Part shown: piece after piece, positions 28,424 through 37,252 of the stretch
How positions within the stretch are numbered: position 1 is the stretch's first letter
Layout of the letters: every line of letters begins with the position of its first letter
Assembly: GCF_000160695.1 (NCBI RefSeq)
Contig: NZ_GG694006.1
Coordinates: 911,939 to 975,938, forward strand
DNA length: 64,000 bases
Source of the DNA: Centipeda flueggei ATCC 43531
GTDB lineage: Bacteria > Bacillota > Negativicutes > Selenomonadales > Selenomonadaceae
Direction: 5' to 3'
The notes under the pieces: model-generated
Database searches by the model: none
What the model was told of the DNA's origin: nothing
Seen by the model: the letters and a program-made list of their open reading frames with translations, nothing else
Made by a program: the position numbers and the translations under genes

Positions 28424-29509
28424 TTGACTTTATTCTCCTCTTTTGATGCCATGGCGCTGATCGAGCTGCTCATCGTCCCGACCTGCATCGTCCTCGGCGC
28501 ACTCACGGTCGGCATCATCGCCGACCGCCTCATCCGCCGCTACATTCGCCACCATCTGGCGGTCGATGAGAGCACGTGGAAATACGTCTTGATCCGCTCC
28601 ATGCACGGCGTGCCGATCTTCTTCAGCTTCATCATCGGTCTCTACTGGGCGATCGATGCCGTGGAGATCTCACCGACCCTGACGAAAATGCTGTCCTATG
28701 TGCTCTTCACAAGCAACGTCATCTCCATCACCCGCGTCATTGCGCGCACAGTTGACGGCGTTGTCACCATGTACTTCGAACGGACAAACAAGGAGCTCCC
28801 GAAAACCACCCTGCTCAACACCATCCTCATCGGCGTTATCTACGTCATGGGTGTCCTCGTCATTCTCCAGTACTACGGCATCTCCATCGCCCCGATCCTC
28901 ACTGCTGCCGGTGTCGGCGGCATGGCGGTCGCCCTCGCTCTGCAGGAGACGCTTGCGAACATCTTTGCGGGACTGCACCTCATCCTCTCAAAGCAGATCC
29001 GCATCGGCGACTACATCCGTCTCGGCACGGGCGAGGAGGGGCGCGTCACCGACATCACGTGGCGCTTTACCACCATCGTCCCGCTCGGAGCAAGCAATAC
29101 CGTCGTCATTCCGAACAAGACCATCGCAGGTGCGAACATCACAAACTTCAGCATGCCCACGCGCAGCCTCAACATTACGGTTCCCGTCGGGGTGTCCTAC
29201 GACAGCGACCTCGAGACTGTTGAGCGCGTCACCATCGAGACGGCAAAGGAGGTGCTCGCACGCGTCGATCACAATCCCGATGCCAAGCCGCTCGTGCGCT
29301 ACACGGACTTTGGCGAGTCCTCCATCGACTTCCTCGCCATTCTGCCCTCAAGCCAATTCGATCAGCAGGGGCTCATCATCCACGATTTCATCAAGGCGCT
29401 CACCGAACGCTACCGCATCGAGGGCATCGACATCCCCTACCCCATCCGTACCCTCATTCAGGAAGAGGATCTCCCTCCCGCGGAGGTTCCTGCACCGACG
29501 AAATCATAA
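28424..29509 (+). CDS. MscS-family mechanosensitive channel
   Basis: 361 residues. Four hydrophobic segments in the first ~175 residues, the pore-lining TM3 (SIAPILTAAGVGGMAVALALQETLANIFAGLHLIL) and the cytoplasmic beta domain (IRIGDYIRLGTGEEGRVTDITWRFTTI, VVIPNKTIAGANITNFS). Releases solutes on hypo-osmotic shock. Start is TTG 28424 preceded by AAAGGAG at about 9 nt. A strong terminator follows. Confidence 0.93.
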   Translation: MTLFSSFDAMALIELLIVPTCIVLGALTVGIIADRLIRRYIRHHLAVDESTWKYVLIRSMHGVPIFFSFIIGLYWAIDAVEISPTLTKMLSYVLFTSNVISITRVIARTVDGVVTMYFERTNKELPKTTLLNTILIGVIYVMGVLVILQYYGISIAPILTAAGVGGMAVALALQETLANIFAGLHLILSKQIRIGDYIRLGTGEEGRVTDITWRFTTIVPLGASNTVVIPNKTIAGANITNFSMPTRSLNITVPVGVSYDSDLETVERVTIETAKEVLARVDHNPDAKPLVRYTDFGESSIDFLAILPSSQFDQQGLIIHDFIKALTERYRIEGIDIPYPIRTLIQEEDLPPAEVPAPTKS

Positions 29510-29525
29510 ACCATTTTATCTCCTT

Positions 29526-29570
29526 TTATCCACAGAATGCACAGGTTTTGCCTAGAAAAACTGTGGATAA
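29526..29570. promoter_or_regulatory. pair of perfect DnaA boxes
   Basis: TTATCCACA at 29526-29534 and its reverse complement TGTGGATAA at 29562-29570; a near match TGTTGATAA is at 29651-29659. They lie upstream of the class III RNR genes. Two boxes and no AT-rich unwinding region or replication gene argue against an origin; DnaA regulation of ribonucleotide reductase genes is known in E. coli. Confidence 0.5.
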
Positions 29571-29573
29571 CTC

Positions 29574-29619
29574 AATCCCATGATCATGGCCTCCGCCCCC
29601 TGTGATCATGGGATTTTTC
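29574..29619 (+). terminator. intrinsic terminator after the MscS gene
   Basis: A perfect 13-bp stem (29574-29586 with 29603-29615), 16-nt loop, followed by a T-rich tail. Confidence 0.85.
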
Positions 29620-29672
29620 TCCAAAATCCCGGGTGCTTCCAAAATATCCCTGTTGATAACTATGTGCACAAA

Positions 29673-29723
29673 CAACTATATATAGATTTCCTGTTGACGT
29701 CCACCTACTAGATGTTGTATAAT
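29673..29723 (+). promoter_or_regulatory. promoter with two NrdR-box-like sites for the class III RNR genes
   Basis: TTGACG (29694-29699), 18-bp spacer, TATAAT (29718-29723). Two sites resembling the NrdR box flank and overlap the core promoter: one centred on the palindrome CTATATATAG (29676-29685), one at 29703-29718 (ACCTACTAGATGTTGT, about 10 of 16 consensus bases). Centre-to-centre distance is 30 bp, three helical turns, as usual for NrdR box pairs. NrdR is the Firmicute-wide repressor of ribonucleotide reductase genes; binding is inferred. Confidence 0.6.
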
Positions 29724-29793
29724 CCTTCTCGTAGCGGATAGAAACCGCACATACCAAAAACAGCCGCCGCAGCGCGGAAAAGGAGAATGAAGC

Positions 29794-30078
29794 ATGATCG
29801 TCAACGACATCAACGTCACCGTCAACGGACTTTCGGACATCACCCCGCACGAGGTCGAAAATTACATTGCCTACATTGAGGGGCAGACCAACGAAAAGCT
29901 CGACCGACTCTCCATCACGGGAGCGGATGACGGCCGCGTCACCCTCGGCTACGAGATGCGTCAGCCAAAGTTCGAGCGCATCCGCCGCATCACAGGCTAT
30001 CTCGTCGGTACAACGGATCGCTGGAACAACGCAAAGCAGGCGGAAGAACATGAGCGTGTCAAACACGGACTCCACTGA
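29794..30078 (+). CDS. stand-alone glycyl-radical domain related to the NrdD C-terminus
   Basis: 94 residues. The last 30 (RRITGYLVGTTDRWNNAK... ending ERVKHGLH) match the C-terminus of anaerobic ribonucleotide reductase NrdD, with the radical glycine expected at G68 in RITGYL. The four zinc-site cysteines that precede this loop in NrdD are absent; the protein has no Cys. No NrdD catalytic barrel is encoded nearby. The gene overlaps nrdG by 29 bp and has its own promoter. It may complement NrdD as the YfiD/GrcA protein does for PFL, or be a small NrdD-related protein of other role. Confidence 0.75.
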   Translation: MIVNDINVTVNGLSDITPHEVENYIAYIEGQTNEKLDRLSITGADDGRVTLGYEMRQPKFERIRRITGYLVGTTDRWNNAKQAEEHERVKHGLH

Positions 30079-30577
30079 GATCCGCATTGCAGGGATTGCT
30101 CGCGACTCCATCGTCGACGGCGAGGGGATCCGGCTGACCGTCTTTACCCAAGGCTGCCCGCGCCGCTGTCCCGGCTGTCACAACCCTGACACACAGCCGA
30201 TGGACGGCGGACGGATCACCACTGTTGATGCGGTGCTCCAAGACCTCGATGCCAATCCACTTCTCACAGGGCTCACCCTCAGCGGCGGTGAGCCCTTTCT
30301 GCAGCCAGCGGCACTGCTTCCTCTTGCACGCGCAGCGCACGAACGCGGTCTCGATGTCTGGAGCTACACAGGCTACACACTGGAGGAACTGCGTGCACAG
30401 AAGAGTCCTGCCGTGGATGCCCTCCTCGACGAACTCGATGTCCTCGTCGACGGCGACTATCGTGAGGAGGAACGCGACCTCACGCTGCATTTTCGCGGCT
30501 CGCGCAACCAGCGCGTCATCGACCTCGCCGCAACGCGCGCCACAGGAAGGCTGACGCTGCTGTATACAGATGAATAA
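30050..30577 (+). CDS. nrdG: anaerobic ribonucleotide reductase activating protein (radical SAM)
   Basis: 175 residues. Radical SAM cluster motif CPRRCPGC (C-x3-C-x2-C) in TVFTQGCPRRCPGCHNPDTQ, then LTGLTLSGGEPFLQP (GGE motif) and the NrdG-type YTGYTLEEL. It would generate the glycyl radical on NrdD and on the small domain encoded just upstream. ATG 30050 sits inside the upstream coding end, implying coupled translation. Confidence 0.93.
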   Translation: MSVSNTDSTEIRIAGIARDSIVDGEGIRLTVFTQGCPRRCPGCHNPDTQPMDGGRITTVDAVLQDLDANPLLTGLTLSGGEPFLQPAALLPLARAAHERGLDVWSYTGYTLEELRAQKSPAVDALLDELDVLVDGDYREEERDLTLHFRGSRNQRVIDLAATRATGRLTLLYTDE

Positions 30578-30592
30578 CGGACATACAAAAGC

Positions 30593-30629
30593 CCCCGCAT
30601 GAGAGCAAGATGCTTCCACGCGGGGTATT
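30593..30629 (+). terminator. terminator-like hairpin after nrdG
   Basis: Outer stem CCCCGC (30593-30598) with GCGGGG (30620-30625), an inner AGC/GCT pair, followed by TATTTC. Weak T tract. Confidence 0.5.
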
Positions 30630-30642
30630 TCATACAAAAATA

Positions 30643-30670
30643 TTGCAATTCCTCCAAAACTTGCTATGAT
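30643..30670 (+). promoter_or_regulatory. sigma70-type promoter for the 97-residue gene
   Basis: TTGCAA (30643-30648), 16-bp spacer, TATGAT (30665-30670), about 38 bp before the start codon. Confidence 0.6.
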
Positions 30671-30707
30671 GGACGGGAGAGAATAAATTTATTGGGAGGA
30701 AGAAATT

Positions 30708-31001
30708 ATGGCAGCAAAGACAACACGAGCGCAAAACCTGAAAAAGGCACAGGATTTTGCCCTGAGCATCGATGCGACCACAGAGATCGGAATGCTCGAG
30801 ATCTCAGCAACACAGGCGATCCGCGTCTCGATCATCCGCTCACGTGGGCGGCGCTACACCGCCATCACGCCATTCTGGCGCAAGAAGAGCGACGATATGT
30901 GGAAGCCAAAGGCACCCGTTTGGATTCCCGTGCAGCACACGGGAGAAATCGCGGACTACTTGGCACGTGCCGCAGAAAAGATTCACAAAAAGGATGCATA
31001 A
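30708..31001 (+). CDS. unknown small basic protein
   Basis: 97 residues, Lys/Arg/Ala-rich, no signal or membrane segment, no family recognised. Contains alternating strands (GMLEISATQAIRVSIIRSRGRRYTAITPFWRKK). GGGAGGAAGAAATT precedes the ATG, and promoter and terminator flank it, so it is a single-gene unit. A nucleic-acid or nucleotide-binding role is possible from composition only. Confidence 0.75.
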   Translation: MAAKTTRAQNLKKAQDFALSIDATTEIGMLEISATQAIRVSIIRSRGRRYTAITPFWRKKSDDMWKPKAPVWIPVQHTGEIADYLARAAEKIHKKDA

Positions 31002-31005
31002 AGCC

Positions 31006-31043
31006 CCCCCACATGTACAAAATCGGCATGTGGGGGTCTTTCT
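31006..31043 (+). terminator. intrinsic terminator
   Basis: 10-bp stem CCCCCACATG (31006-31015) with CATGTGGGGG (31027-31036), followed by TCTTTCT. Confidence 0.8.
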
Positions 31044-31072
31044 GTGTGAAACACGAAGATGGGTGATATTTC

Positions 31073-31504
31073 TCAAGGAAAAATCGCCAGCAGGAGCCCC
31101 CCCGCCGCGATCAGGACGATGGCGAGGCCGTGCAGAATGCTGATCTTTTCGCCAAAGATCACCACAGCAAGCACAACGGCAAAGACGACACTCAGCTTGT
31201 CGATCGGTGCGACCTGTGAGACAGCGCCCTCCTTTAGTGCCATGAAGTAGAAGAGCCACGAGAGCGCGCCCGCGATGCCGCTGAGCGCGACAAAGCCGAG
31301 TGCCTTCGTGTCGGCGAAGACCTGCGGCAGGCTGCCCGCATGTCCCTCGGCGATGACCACGCCGATGAGGAACAGTGCCATAATGACGGCGCGCACCGCC
31401 GTCGCGGCACTGCTTTCGAGCCCCGCAAGCCCAACCTTGCCGAAGATCGAGACAAACGCCGCGCACAGCGCCGAGAGCAGTGCATAGATGAGCCATAAGC
31501 GCAT
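31073..31504 (-). CDS. EamA-family four-helix transporter (half-size DMT)
   Basis: 143 residues with about five hydrophobic helices, one EamA repeat instead of the usual two: IYALLSALCAAFVSIFGKVGL at the start, GALSWLFYFMALKEGAVSQVAPIDKLSVVFAVVLAVVIFGEKI (GxAxxPxxxL-like EamA block). Would act as a dimer. Substrate unknown. RBS GGGAGGGGAAATCC. Confidence 0.85.
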   Translation of the reverse strand: MRLWLIYALLSALCAAFVSIFGKVGLAGLESSAATAVRAVIMALFLIGVVIAEGHAGSLPQVFADTKALGFVALSGIAGALSWLFYFMALKEGAVSQVAPIDKLSVVFAVVLAVVIFGEKISILHGLAIVLIAAGGLLLAIFP

Positions 31505-31528
31505 GGATTTCCCCTCCCTGCGAGGAAT

Positions 31529-31689
31529 TTAAGGAATCTCTGATAAAACAGTCTCTCAGATTGGCGTAGATTTTTTCCGATGGAGGCAGCAAACCGAACG
31601 CACAGCAGAAGCTATGCGGAGGATTTGCCGACACAGGGCGAAAAAGATGGACGAAGACGACGGTGCTGAATTGATCCCTGCTTCCTTAA
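31529..31689 (-). repeat. dispersed ~160-bp element, copy C
   Basis: Reverse orientation. Ends TTAAGGAATCTCTGATAAAA and CTGCTTCCTTAA on the plus strand. On its own forward strand: AATTCAGCAC, CATCTTTTTCGCCC, hairpin GCATAGC-TTCT-GCTGTGC followed by GTTCGG, and AAAAAATCTACGCCAATCTG. Fills the gap between the divergent EamA and acetyltransferase genes. Confidence 0.85.
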
Positions 31690-31777
31690 CCTTGACAGTA
31701 TAGCACACATCGACAAACATGGCTTTCAAAATCCCTCCCGATCGTGTAAAATAAGGGAAAATATGGGAGGAAATTTC

Positions 31778-32275
31778 ATGATACGACAGGCAGCAGTACA
31801 GGACATCCCGGAGATGCTGCGCATCTACGATGCAGCACGCGCCGCGATGCGCGCGGCGGGCAACCCAACGCAGTGGAGCGGCGGCTATCCCGCAGAGAAG
31901 CTCCTCCGCGCGGACATCGCGCGCGGCGTGAGCTACGTTCTCCACGATGCGGGCGCTGCTCCCTACGCCGCCTTTGTCCTCATCGCGGGTGATGACCCGA
32001 CCTACGCGCACATCGAGAACGGGGCGTGGCGTGACGATACGCCGTACGCCACGCTCCACCGCGTGGGCAGCGACGGCTCGCACCGCGGTACATTCCGCGC
32101 CATATTGGACTTTGCACGCACGCAGCACAGTCATCTGCGCGCCGATACGCACGAGGACAATTATCCCATGCAGCATCTGCTGTGCGCGGGCGGCTTCGTC
32201 TTCTGCGGCACGATCTATGTCGCGGACGGCACCCCGCGCCGTGCCTACGAATGGACAAAGGAGTCTCACCCATGA
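31778..32275 (+). CDS. GNAT-family N-acetyltransferase
   Basis: 165 residues. MIRQAAVQDIPEMLRIYDAARAAMRAAGNPTQW, SYVLHDAGAAPYAAFVLI, then RVGSDGSHRGTFRAILDFART and LRADTHEDNYPMQHLLCAGGFVFCGTIYV, as in a common Firmicute acetyltransferase branch. Substrate unknown. ATG 31778 follows GGGAGGAAATTTC. Stop overlaps the MBL gene by 4 bp. Confidence 0.87.
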   Translation: MIRQAAVQDIPEMLRIYDAARAAMRAAGNPTQWSGGYPAEKLLRADIARGVSYVLHDAGAAPYAAFVLIAGDDPTYAHIENGAWRDDTPYATLHRVGSDGSHRGTFRAILDFARTQHSHLRADTHEDNYPMQHLLCAGGFVFCGTIYVADGTPRRAYEWTKESHP

Positions 32276-32898
32276 TCGAATGCGTCACCGTCGGCGATAT
32301 GATCCCGACCAATTCCTATTTCTACATCGACGACGCGTCAAAGCACGGCTTTCTCATCGACGCGGGCGCGGAGGGCGGTCGACTCGCCGCACACGCCGCA
32401 GAGCGCGGCTGGACGATCGAGCGGCTGCTCCTCACACACTGCCATTTCGACCATATCGGCGGCGTGGACGACTTCCGCGCGTGCATCCCCTGCTCCGTCT
32501 GCGCTGCCGAGGAGAGCCCGCGCTACTGCAGCGACCCGAACTGGAACCTCTCGACTTGGGGCGGCGCACCCATAACCCTTGCGAATGTGGAGACGTTCGC
32601 CGACGGCACACACATCGTACTCACGGCGAATCCCGCGATGTCGCTTGAGGTGCGCTGTACGCCGGGCCATACGGCGGACTCCTGCATCTTTTACAGCGCA
32701 CACGACGGCATCGCGTTCGTCGGCGACACGATCTTTTTCGCGAGCGTCGGGCGCACAGACTTCCCGGGCGGCGACACGTCGGCACTCTGGGAGAGCATTC
32801 GGACGCAGGTCTTTACCCTGCCGCCCGATACAGTGCTCTACTCGGGGCACACGGAGCCGACGACGGTCGGCGATGAGCTGGCACGCTATCGCCGATGA
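32272..32898 (+). CDS. metallo-beta-lactamase-fold hydrolase (glyoxalase II-like)
   Basis: 208 residues. Metal motif LLLTHCHFDHIGGVDDF (HxHxDH), CTPGHTADSCIF, VGDTIFFASVGRTDFPGGD and the C-terminal YSGHTEPTT: the set of ligands of the glyoxalase-II-like branch. Probable thioester hydrolase. Start ATGA overlaps the acetyltransferase stop; the holA start overlaps its stop in the same way. Confidence 0.92.
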   Translation: MIECVTVGDMIPTNSYFYIDDASKHGFLIDAGAEGGRLAAHAAERGWTIERLLLTHCHFDHIGGVDDFRACIPCSVCAAEESPRYCSDPNWNLSTWGGAPITLANVETFADGTHIVLTANPAMSLEVRCTPGHTADSCIFYSAHDGIAFVGDTIFFASVGRTDFPGGDTSALWESIRTQVFTLPPDTVLYSGHTEPTTVGDELARYRR

Positions 32899-33938
32899 AC
32901 GATCATGAGTTTATGGCGTCGCTCGCACAGGGCACGCCGCCGCAGATCTACCTCCTCGCCGGGGAGGAACCGTACTACATCCGCCGCGCAGAGGAGGCGA
33001 TCCTGCGCCGTCTCCTGCCCGATGCCGCCGAGCGCGCAGATGCGCTCATCCGCTATGAGGAGATGCCCGCCATCGACGCGCTGGCCGAGTCACTGGAGAC
33101 CGCACCTTTTTTCACGGACAAGATCGTCGTCCTCGTCCATGACGCCGCCGTCTTTCGCGCGGGGAAAAAGGCGGCGGAGGGCGATACACCTGCGCCGAAG
33201 GACGCTGCGGCGGAGCGTTTGCTCTCCCTACTGACGAACCTCCTGCCGACAACCTATGTCGTGTTTACCCTCAATGCAAAGCCTGACAAGCGGCGCAAAC
33301 TCTATCAGGCGGTGCAGAAGGCGGGGCGCATTCTCGAGAGCGAACTCGTGCGCCCGTGGAACGTCGAGGGATGGCTGAACGAGCGTCTGCGCGAGATGGG
33401 ACGCTCCATGCAGCGCGAGGCGCGCACATTCTTTCTAAACGTCGTCGGCATGATGCAGACGATCTCACTGGAGTTTCTCGACCGACAGCTGGAAAAGCTC
33501 ACGCTCTACACTGACAACAAACAGTTCACGGAGGCGGATCTGCGCGCGGCGTTCTCGGAGATGCCCGAGGTCTCCGTCTTTGCGCTCATGGATGCCATCA
33601 GCGCGCGCGACGTGCGGCGCGCCATGGATCTCCTCGCTCGCTGCCGCGCGGACGGCGTGCACTTTACCGTGCTCCTCGCACTCCTCGTGCGCCACGTCCG
33701 CCAGCTCTGGCAGGCGAAGCGCCTTCTCATGAATGGTACGCCCCCGAAGGGACTCGGCAAGGTTATGGGGCTCCACCCCTTTATTGCAGAGAAGCTCGGA
33801 GGACATGCAAAGGCATTCTCCGAGGCCACGCTTGAGCACGCCGTCCTCGCCCTCGCCGATGCCGACTACCTCCTCAAGACGGGACAAGCAGGAGATGAAT
33901 TGTTGGAGGATGCCCTGATACGACTGTGCCGAAAATAG
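32895..33938 (+). CDS. holA: DNA polymerase III delta subunit
   Basis: Clamp-loader delta subunit that opens the sliding clamp. 347 residues. IYLLAGEEPYYIRRAEEAILRRLLP at the N-terminus, APFFTDKIVVLVHDA, VSVFALMDAISARDVRRAMDLL, and LVRHVRQLWQAKRLL near the C-terminus fit HolA throughout. Last gene of a three-gene overlapping set. Confidence 0.95.
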   Translation: MNDHEFMASLAQGTPPQIYLLAGEEPYYIRRAEEAILRRLLPDAAERADALIRYEEMPAIDALAESLETAPFFTDKIVVLVHDAAVFRAGKKAAEGDTPAPKDAAAERLLSLLTNLLPTTYVVFTLNAKPDKRRKLYQAVQKAGRILESELVRPWNVEGWLNERLREMGRSMQREARTFFLNVVGMMQTISLEFLDRQLEKLTLYTDNKQFTEADLRAAFSEMPEVSVFALMDAISARDVRRAMDLLARCRADGVHFTVLLALLVRHVRQLWQAKRLLMNGTPPKGLGKVMGLHPFIAEKLGGHAKAFSEATLEHAVLALADADYLLKTGQAGDELLEDALIRLCRK

Positions 33939-33978
33939 TAAACGAAAAGAGAGGCATGATGCCTCTCTTTTCGTTTAC
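33938..33978. terminator. bidirectional terminator between holA and pflA
   Basis: A perfect 19-bp stem (33938-33956 with 33960-33978) and a 3-nt loop with A/T-rich arms, shared by two convergent genes. Both stop codons touch the hairpin. Confidence 0.9.
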
Positions 33979-34730
33979 CGTAAATATCCTCTATACTCCC
34001 CCACGCGCAGGATCTCCTCCGCGCGGGCAATCTCCTCCGCCGTCGGTGCGGGTGTGTCCCCGAGCCGATACGGCAGGCGCAGCTCCTCGTACTTGTGACG
34101 TGCCATCGCGTGATAGGGCAGCACCTCCACGCGGTCAACCGTTTTTAGTCCTGCGATAAAGGCCGAGAGACGGCGAAGATCCTCCTCCCCCGTCGTCCAT
34201 CCCGGCACGAGTACATGGCGAATCCACATCCGTTTGCCGCGCTCCGAGAGAAATTGGGCAAGCGCGAGCGCACTCTCGTTCGATGTCCCCGTGAGCGCCC
34301 GATGCTTTGCATCGTCGATTTGCTTCAGATCGAGCAGGAACAAATCACTGAGCGGCAGCAACGTTTCAAATGCGCTAAAAAACGGTTCGTCATAGGTGAA
34401 CGGCTCGCCCGCCGTGTCGATGACGGTGTTCACGCCCTTTTCCTTTGCAAGGCGAAACAGCTCCGTCACGAATTCAAGCTGCAGCAGCGGCTCGCCGCCG
34501 CTCACCGTGATCCCGCCCGTCCGCTTCCAGTACGGGCGATACCGCCACGCCTGTCGAAAGATCTCCTCTGCCGTCGCCTCATAACCGCCCTCCCGCTCCC
34601 ATGTCTCGGGGTTGTGGCAGTACTGACAGCGATAACGGCAGCCCTGCACAAAGACGATGAAGCGGATGCCCGGCCCGTCGACCGAGCCGAAGCTCTCCGT
34701 CGTGCTGATTCTGCCTTTACATATGCTCAT
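33975..34730 (-). CDS. pflA: pyruvate formate-lyase activating enzyme
   Basis: Radical SAM enzyme that installs the glycyl radical on PflB. 251 residues. Radical SAM motif CRYRCQYC in [32 protein letters not shown] upstream, [11 protein letters not shown] (GGE) and [15 protein letters not shown] downstream. The start overlaps the end of pflB by 14 bp; the operon is pflB-pflA. Confidence 0.96.
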   Translation of the reverse strand: MSICKGRISTTESFGSVDGPGIRFIVFVQGCRYRCQYCHNPETWEREGGYEATAEEIFRQAWRYRPYWKRTGGITVSGGEPLLQLEFVTELFRLAKEKGVNTVIDTAGEPFTYDEPFFSAFETLLPLSDLFLLDLKQIDDAKHRALTGTSNESALALAQFLSERGKRMWIRHVLVPGWTTGEEDLRRLSAFIAGLKTVDRVEVLPYHAMARHKYEELRLPYRLGDTPAPTAEEIARAEEILRVGEYRGYLR

Positions 34731-36966
34731 GGAAGGTACGCGAAATCACATCCTGCTGCTGTTCGCGCGTCAGACTGATGAACTTGACGGCATAGCCCGA
34801 GACGCGGATGGTAAAGTTCGCATAGGCGGGATCCTCGGGATGCTCCATGATATGCTCGAGAGTCTCGCGCCCAAACACATTTACGTTCAGATGGTGCGCC
34901 CCCTGATCGAAGTAGCCGTCCATCGCACTCACAAGGTTCTGCACGCGCTCGTCCTCGTTGTGTCCGAGCGAGGCTGGTGTCATGCTCTGCGTATTCGAGA
35001 TGCCGTCGAGTGCCCAGTGGTACGGCAGCTTTGCCACGGAGTTGAGCGAGGCAAGCAGCCCGCAGCACTCCGCGCCGTAGCTCGGGTTTGCACCCGGCGC
35101 AAGCGGCGTCCATGCCCTTCGTCCGTCCGGCATCGCGCCCGTGTACTTGCCGTAGACGACGTTCGACGTGATCGTGAGGATCGAGGTCGTCGGTTCGGAA
35201 TGACGGTAGGTGTGGCGCGCCTTGATCTTCGAGAGGAAGGTCTTGAGCACCCACTTTGCGATCTCGTCCGCGCGGTCGTCGTCGTTGCCGTAGCGCGGGA
35301 AGTCGCCCTCGACCTCGTAGTCCACAACGATGCGGTCATTGTAGATCGGCTTTACTTTCGCGTACTTGATCGCGGAAAGCGAGTCAACAACATGCGAGAA
35401 GCCCGCAATGCCCGTTGCGAACGTGCGGCGCACATCCGTGTCGATGAGCGCCATCTCGGCCGCCTCGTAGTAATACTTGTCGTGCATATACTGAATGATG
35501 TTCAGCGCGTTCACGTAGACGTGCGCGAGCCAGTCCATCATGCGCTCATACTTGATGATGACGTTGTCATATTCGAGGTACTCCGTGCGGATCGGGCGGT
35601 AGGCAGGACCGACCTGCACGCCGCTCTTTTCGTCCATACCGCCGTTGATCGCGTAGAGGAGACACTTTGCAAGGTTCGCACGCGCACCGAAGAACTGCAT
35701 CTCCTTGCCCGTCTGCGTCGCCGACACGCAGCAGCAGATCGAGTAATCATCGCCCCACTCGGGCTTCATCACATCGTCGTTCTCGTACTGGATCGAGCTT
35801 GTACGGATGGAGATGCGCGCCGCATAGTTCTTGAACGTCTCGGGCAGGCGCGAGGAATAGAGGACGGTGAGATTCGGCTCGGGGGAGGGGCCCATGTTCT
35901 CAAGCGTATGAAGGAAGCGGAAGTCATTCTTCGTGACCATGTGGCGGCCGTCCATGCCGATGCCCGCCATCTCAAGCGTCGCCCAGATCGGATCGCCTGA
36001 GAACAGCTCGTTGTAGGACGTGATGCGTGCGAACTTCACCATACGGAACTTCAGCACAAGGTGGTCGATCAGCTCCTGCGCCTCTTCCTCGGAGAGGAGG
36101 CCGCGTGCGAGATCACGCTGAATGTAGATGTCGAGGAAGGTCGAGATGCGTCCGACGCTCATCGCTGCGCCGTTCTGCGTCTTGATCGCCGCGAGGTAGC
36201 CGAAATAGAGCCACTGCACTGCCTCGCGTGCATTCTGCGCCGGCTGCGCGATGTCGAAGCCGTAGCTCGCCGCCATCTCCTTCATGCCCTTCAGCGCACG
36301 AATCTGCTCCGCGACCTCCTCGCGCTGACGGATCACATCGTCGCTCATGATGCCGTCGCCATAGTTCAGGAGATCCTCCTGCTTGAACGCGATGAGATGA
36401 TCGATGCCGTAGAGCGCGACGCGGCGGTAATCGCCCACGATGCGCCCACGCCCGTAGGTGTCGGGCAGTCCCGTGATGATGTGGCTGCGGCGTGCCGCGC
36501 GGATCTCGTCCGTATACGCATCAAAAACTGCCTGATTGTGCGTCTTATGGTACTTTGTAAAGATCTCGTGAAGCTTCGGGCTGACCTTGTAGCCGTAGTT
36601 CTCAAGAGCCTCCTCCGCCATGCGGATGCCGCCGTACGGCATAAATGCCTGTTTCAGCGGTTTGTCTGTCTGGAGACCGACCACCTTTTCAAGGTCTTTA
36701 TGTGCGGGATCGATATAGCCCGGGCCGTATGCCGTCAGCCCCGAAACGACCTCCGTCTCCATGTCGAGAACGCCGCCCTTGGCACGTTCCTCCTTCTGGA
36801 GTTCCTGCACGCGTGCCCACAGACGATTCGTCGCATCCGTCGGCGGCGCAAGGAAGGACTCGTCGCCGTCATACGGTGTATAGTTGCGCTGGATGAAGTC
36901 ACGGACATTGACCTCCTCCTGCCACACGCCGCCTGTGAATCCATCCCAATGTTTGCTGTGCAGCAT
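34717..36966 (-). CDS. pflB: formate C-acetyltransferase (pyruvate formate-lyase)
   Basis: Converts pyruvate and CoA to acetyl-CoA and formate. 749 residues, normal length. Active-site cysteines in [10 protein letters not shown] (C411-C413), radical glycine G724 in [10 protein letters not shown]-terminus [16 protein letters not shown] and [18 protein letters not shown] are conserved. Formate can feed the Fhs encoded at 4459-6123. AGGAGGTATT precedes the ATG. Confidence 0.97.
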   Translation of the reverse strand: MLHSKHWDGFTGGVWQEEVNVRDFIQRNYTPYDGDESFLAPPTDATNRLWARVQELQKEERAKGGVLDMETEVVSGLTAYGPGYIDPAHKDLEKVVGLQTDKPLKQAFMPYGGIRMAEEALENYGYKVSPKLHEIFTKYHKTHNQAVFDAYTDEIRAARRSHIITGLPDTYGRGRIVGDYRRVALYGIDHLIAFKQEDLLNYGDGIMSDDVIRQREEVAEQIRALKGMKEMAASYGFDIAQPAQNAREAVQWLYFGYLAAIKTQNGAAMSVGRISTFLDIYIQRDLARGLLSEEEAQELIDHLVLKFRMVKFARITSYNELFSGDPIWATLEMAGIGMDGRHMVTKNDFRFLHTLENMGPSPEPNLTVLYSSRLPETFKNYAARISIRTSSIQYENDDVMKPEWGDDYSICCCVSATQTGKEMQFFGARANLAKCLLYAINGGMDEKSGVQVGPAYRPIRTEYLEYDNVIIKYERMMDWLAHVYVNALNIIQYMHDKYYYEAAEMALIDTDVRRTFATGIAGFSHVVDSLSAIKYAKVKPIYNDRIVVDYEVEGDFPRYGNDDDRADEIAKWVLKTFLSKIKARHTYRHSEPTTSILTITSNVVYGKYTGAMPDGRRAWTPLAPGANPSYGAECCGLLASLNSVAKLPYHWALDGISNTQSMTPASLGHNEDERVQNLVSAMDGYFDQGAHHLNVNVFGRETLEHIMEHPEDPAYANFTIRVSGYAVKFISLTREQQQDVISRTFHEHM

Positions 36967-37017
36967 AATATACCTCCTGTTATTTATTATTGAGAAAATC
37001 CCTCATTCGGTACTTTT

Positions 37018-37046
37018 ATGATACTTGAATCACATTCACTTTTCAA
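37018..37046 (-). promoter_or_regulatory. pflB promoter
   Basis: On the minus strand TTGAAA (37046-37041), 17-bp spacer, TATCAT (37023-37018), about 50 bp before pflB. The spacer contains TGTGATTCAAG, a half-site resembling CRP/FNR targets; too weak to call. The rest of the 36967-37252 gap is AT-rich, then holds two short palindromes (near 37158 and 37187) without T tracts. Confidence 0.6.
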
Positions 37047-37252
37047 TATCTTTCAGAAGATAAACGATATCAATATTTTTCATGAAAATCATAAAAAAAT
37101 CATATAGGTTCTGCAGGAAAAAAGACAGACAGCATCCGCCGTGCAAATTTCCCGACGCAGGCAGTTGTATGCCTGCCCCACGAAAGGCTGCTGCGGAGTA
37201 TCGTCGCCGTCCACTATGGCCGCAGCATTCCTCATGAGCTCATAAGATAGAG

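Noticed and set aside
29526..29659. Chromosomal origin
   Set aside because: Only two or three DnaA boxes, no AT-rich unwinding element, no dnaA/dnaN nearby.
37018..37046. CRP/FNR site in the pflB promoter
   Set aside because: Only one half-site (TGTGA) is good; the other half does not match either consensus.
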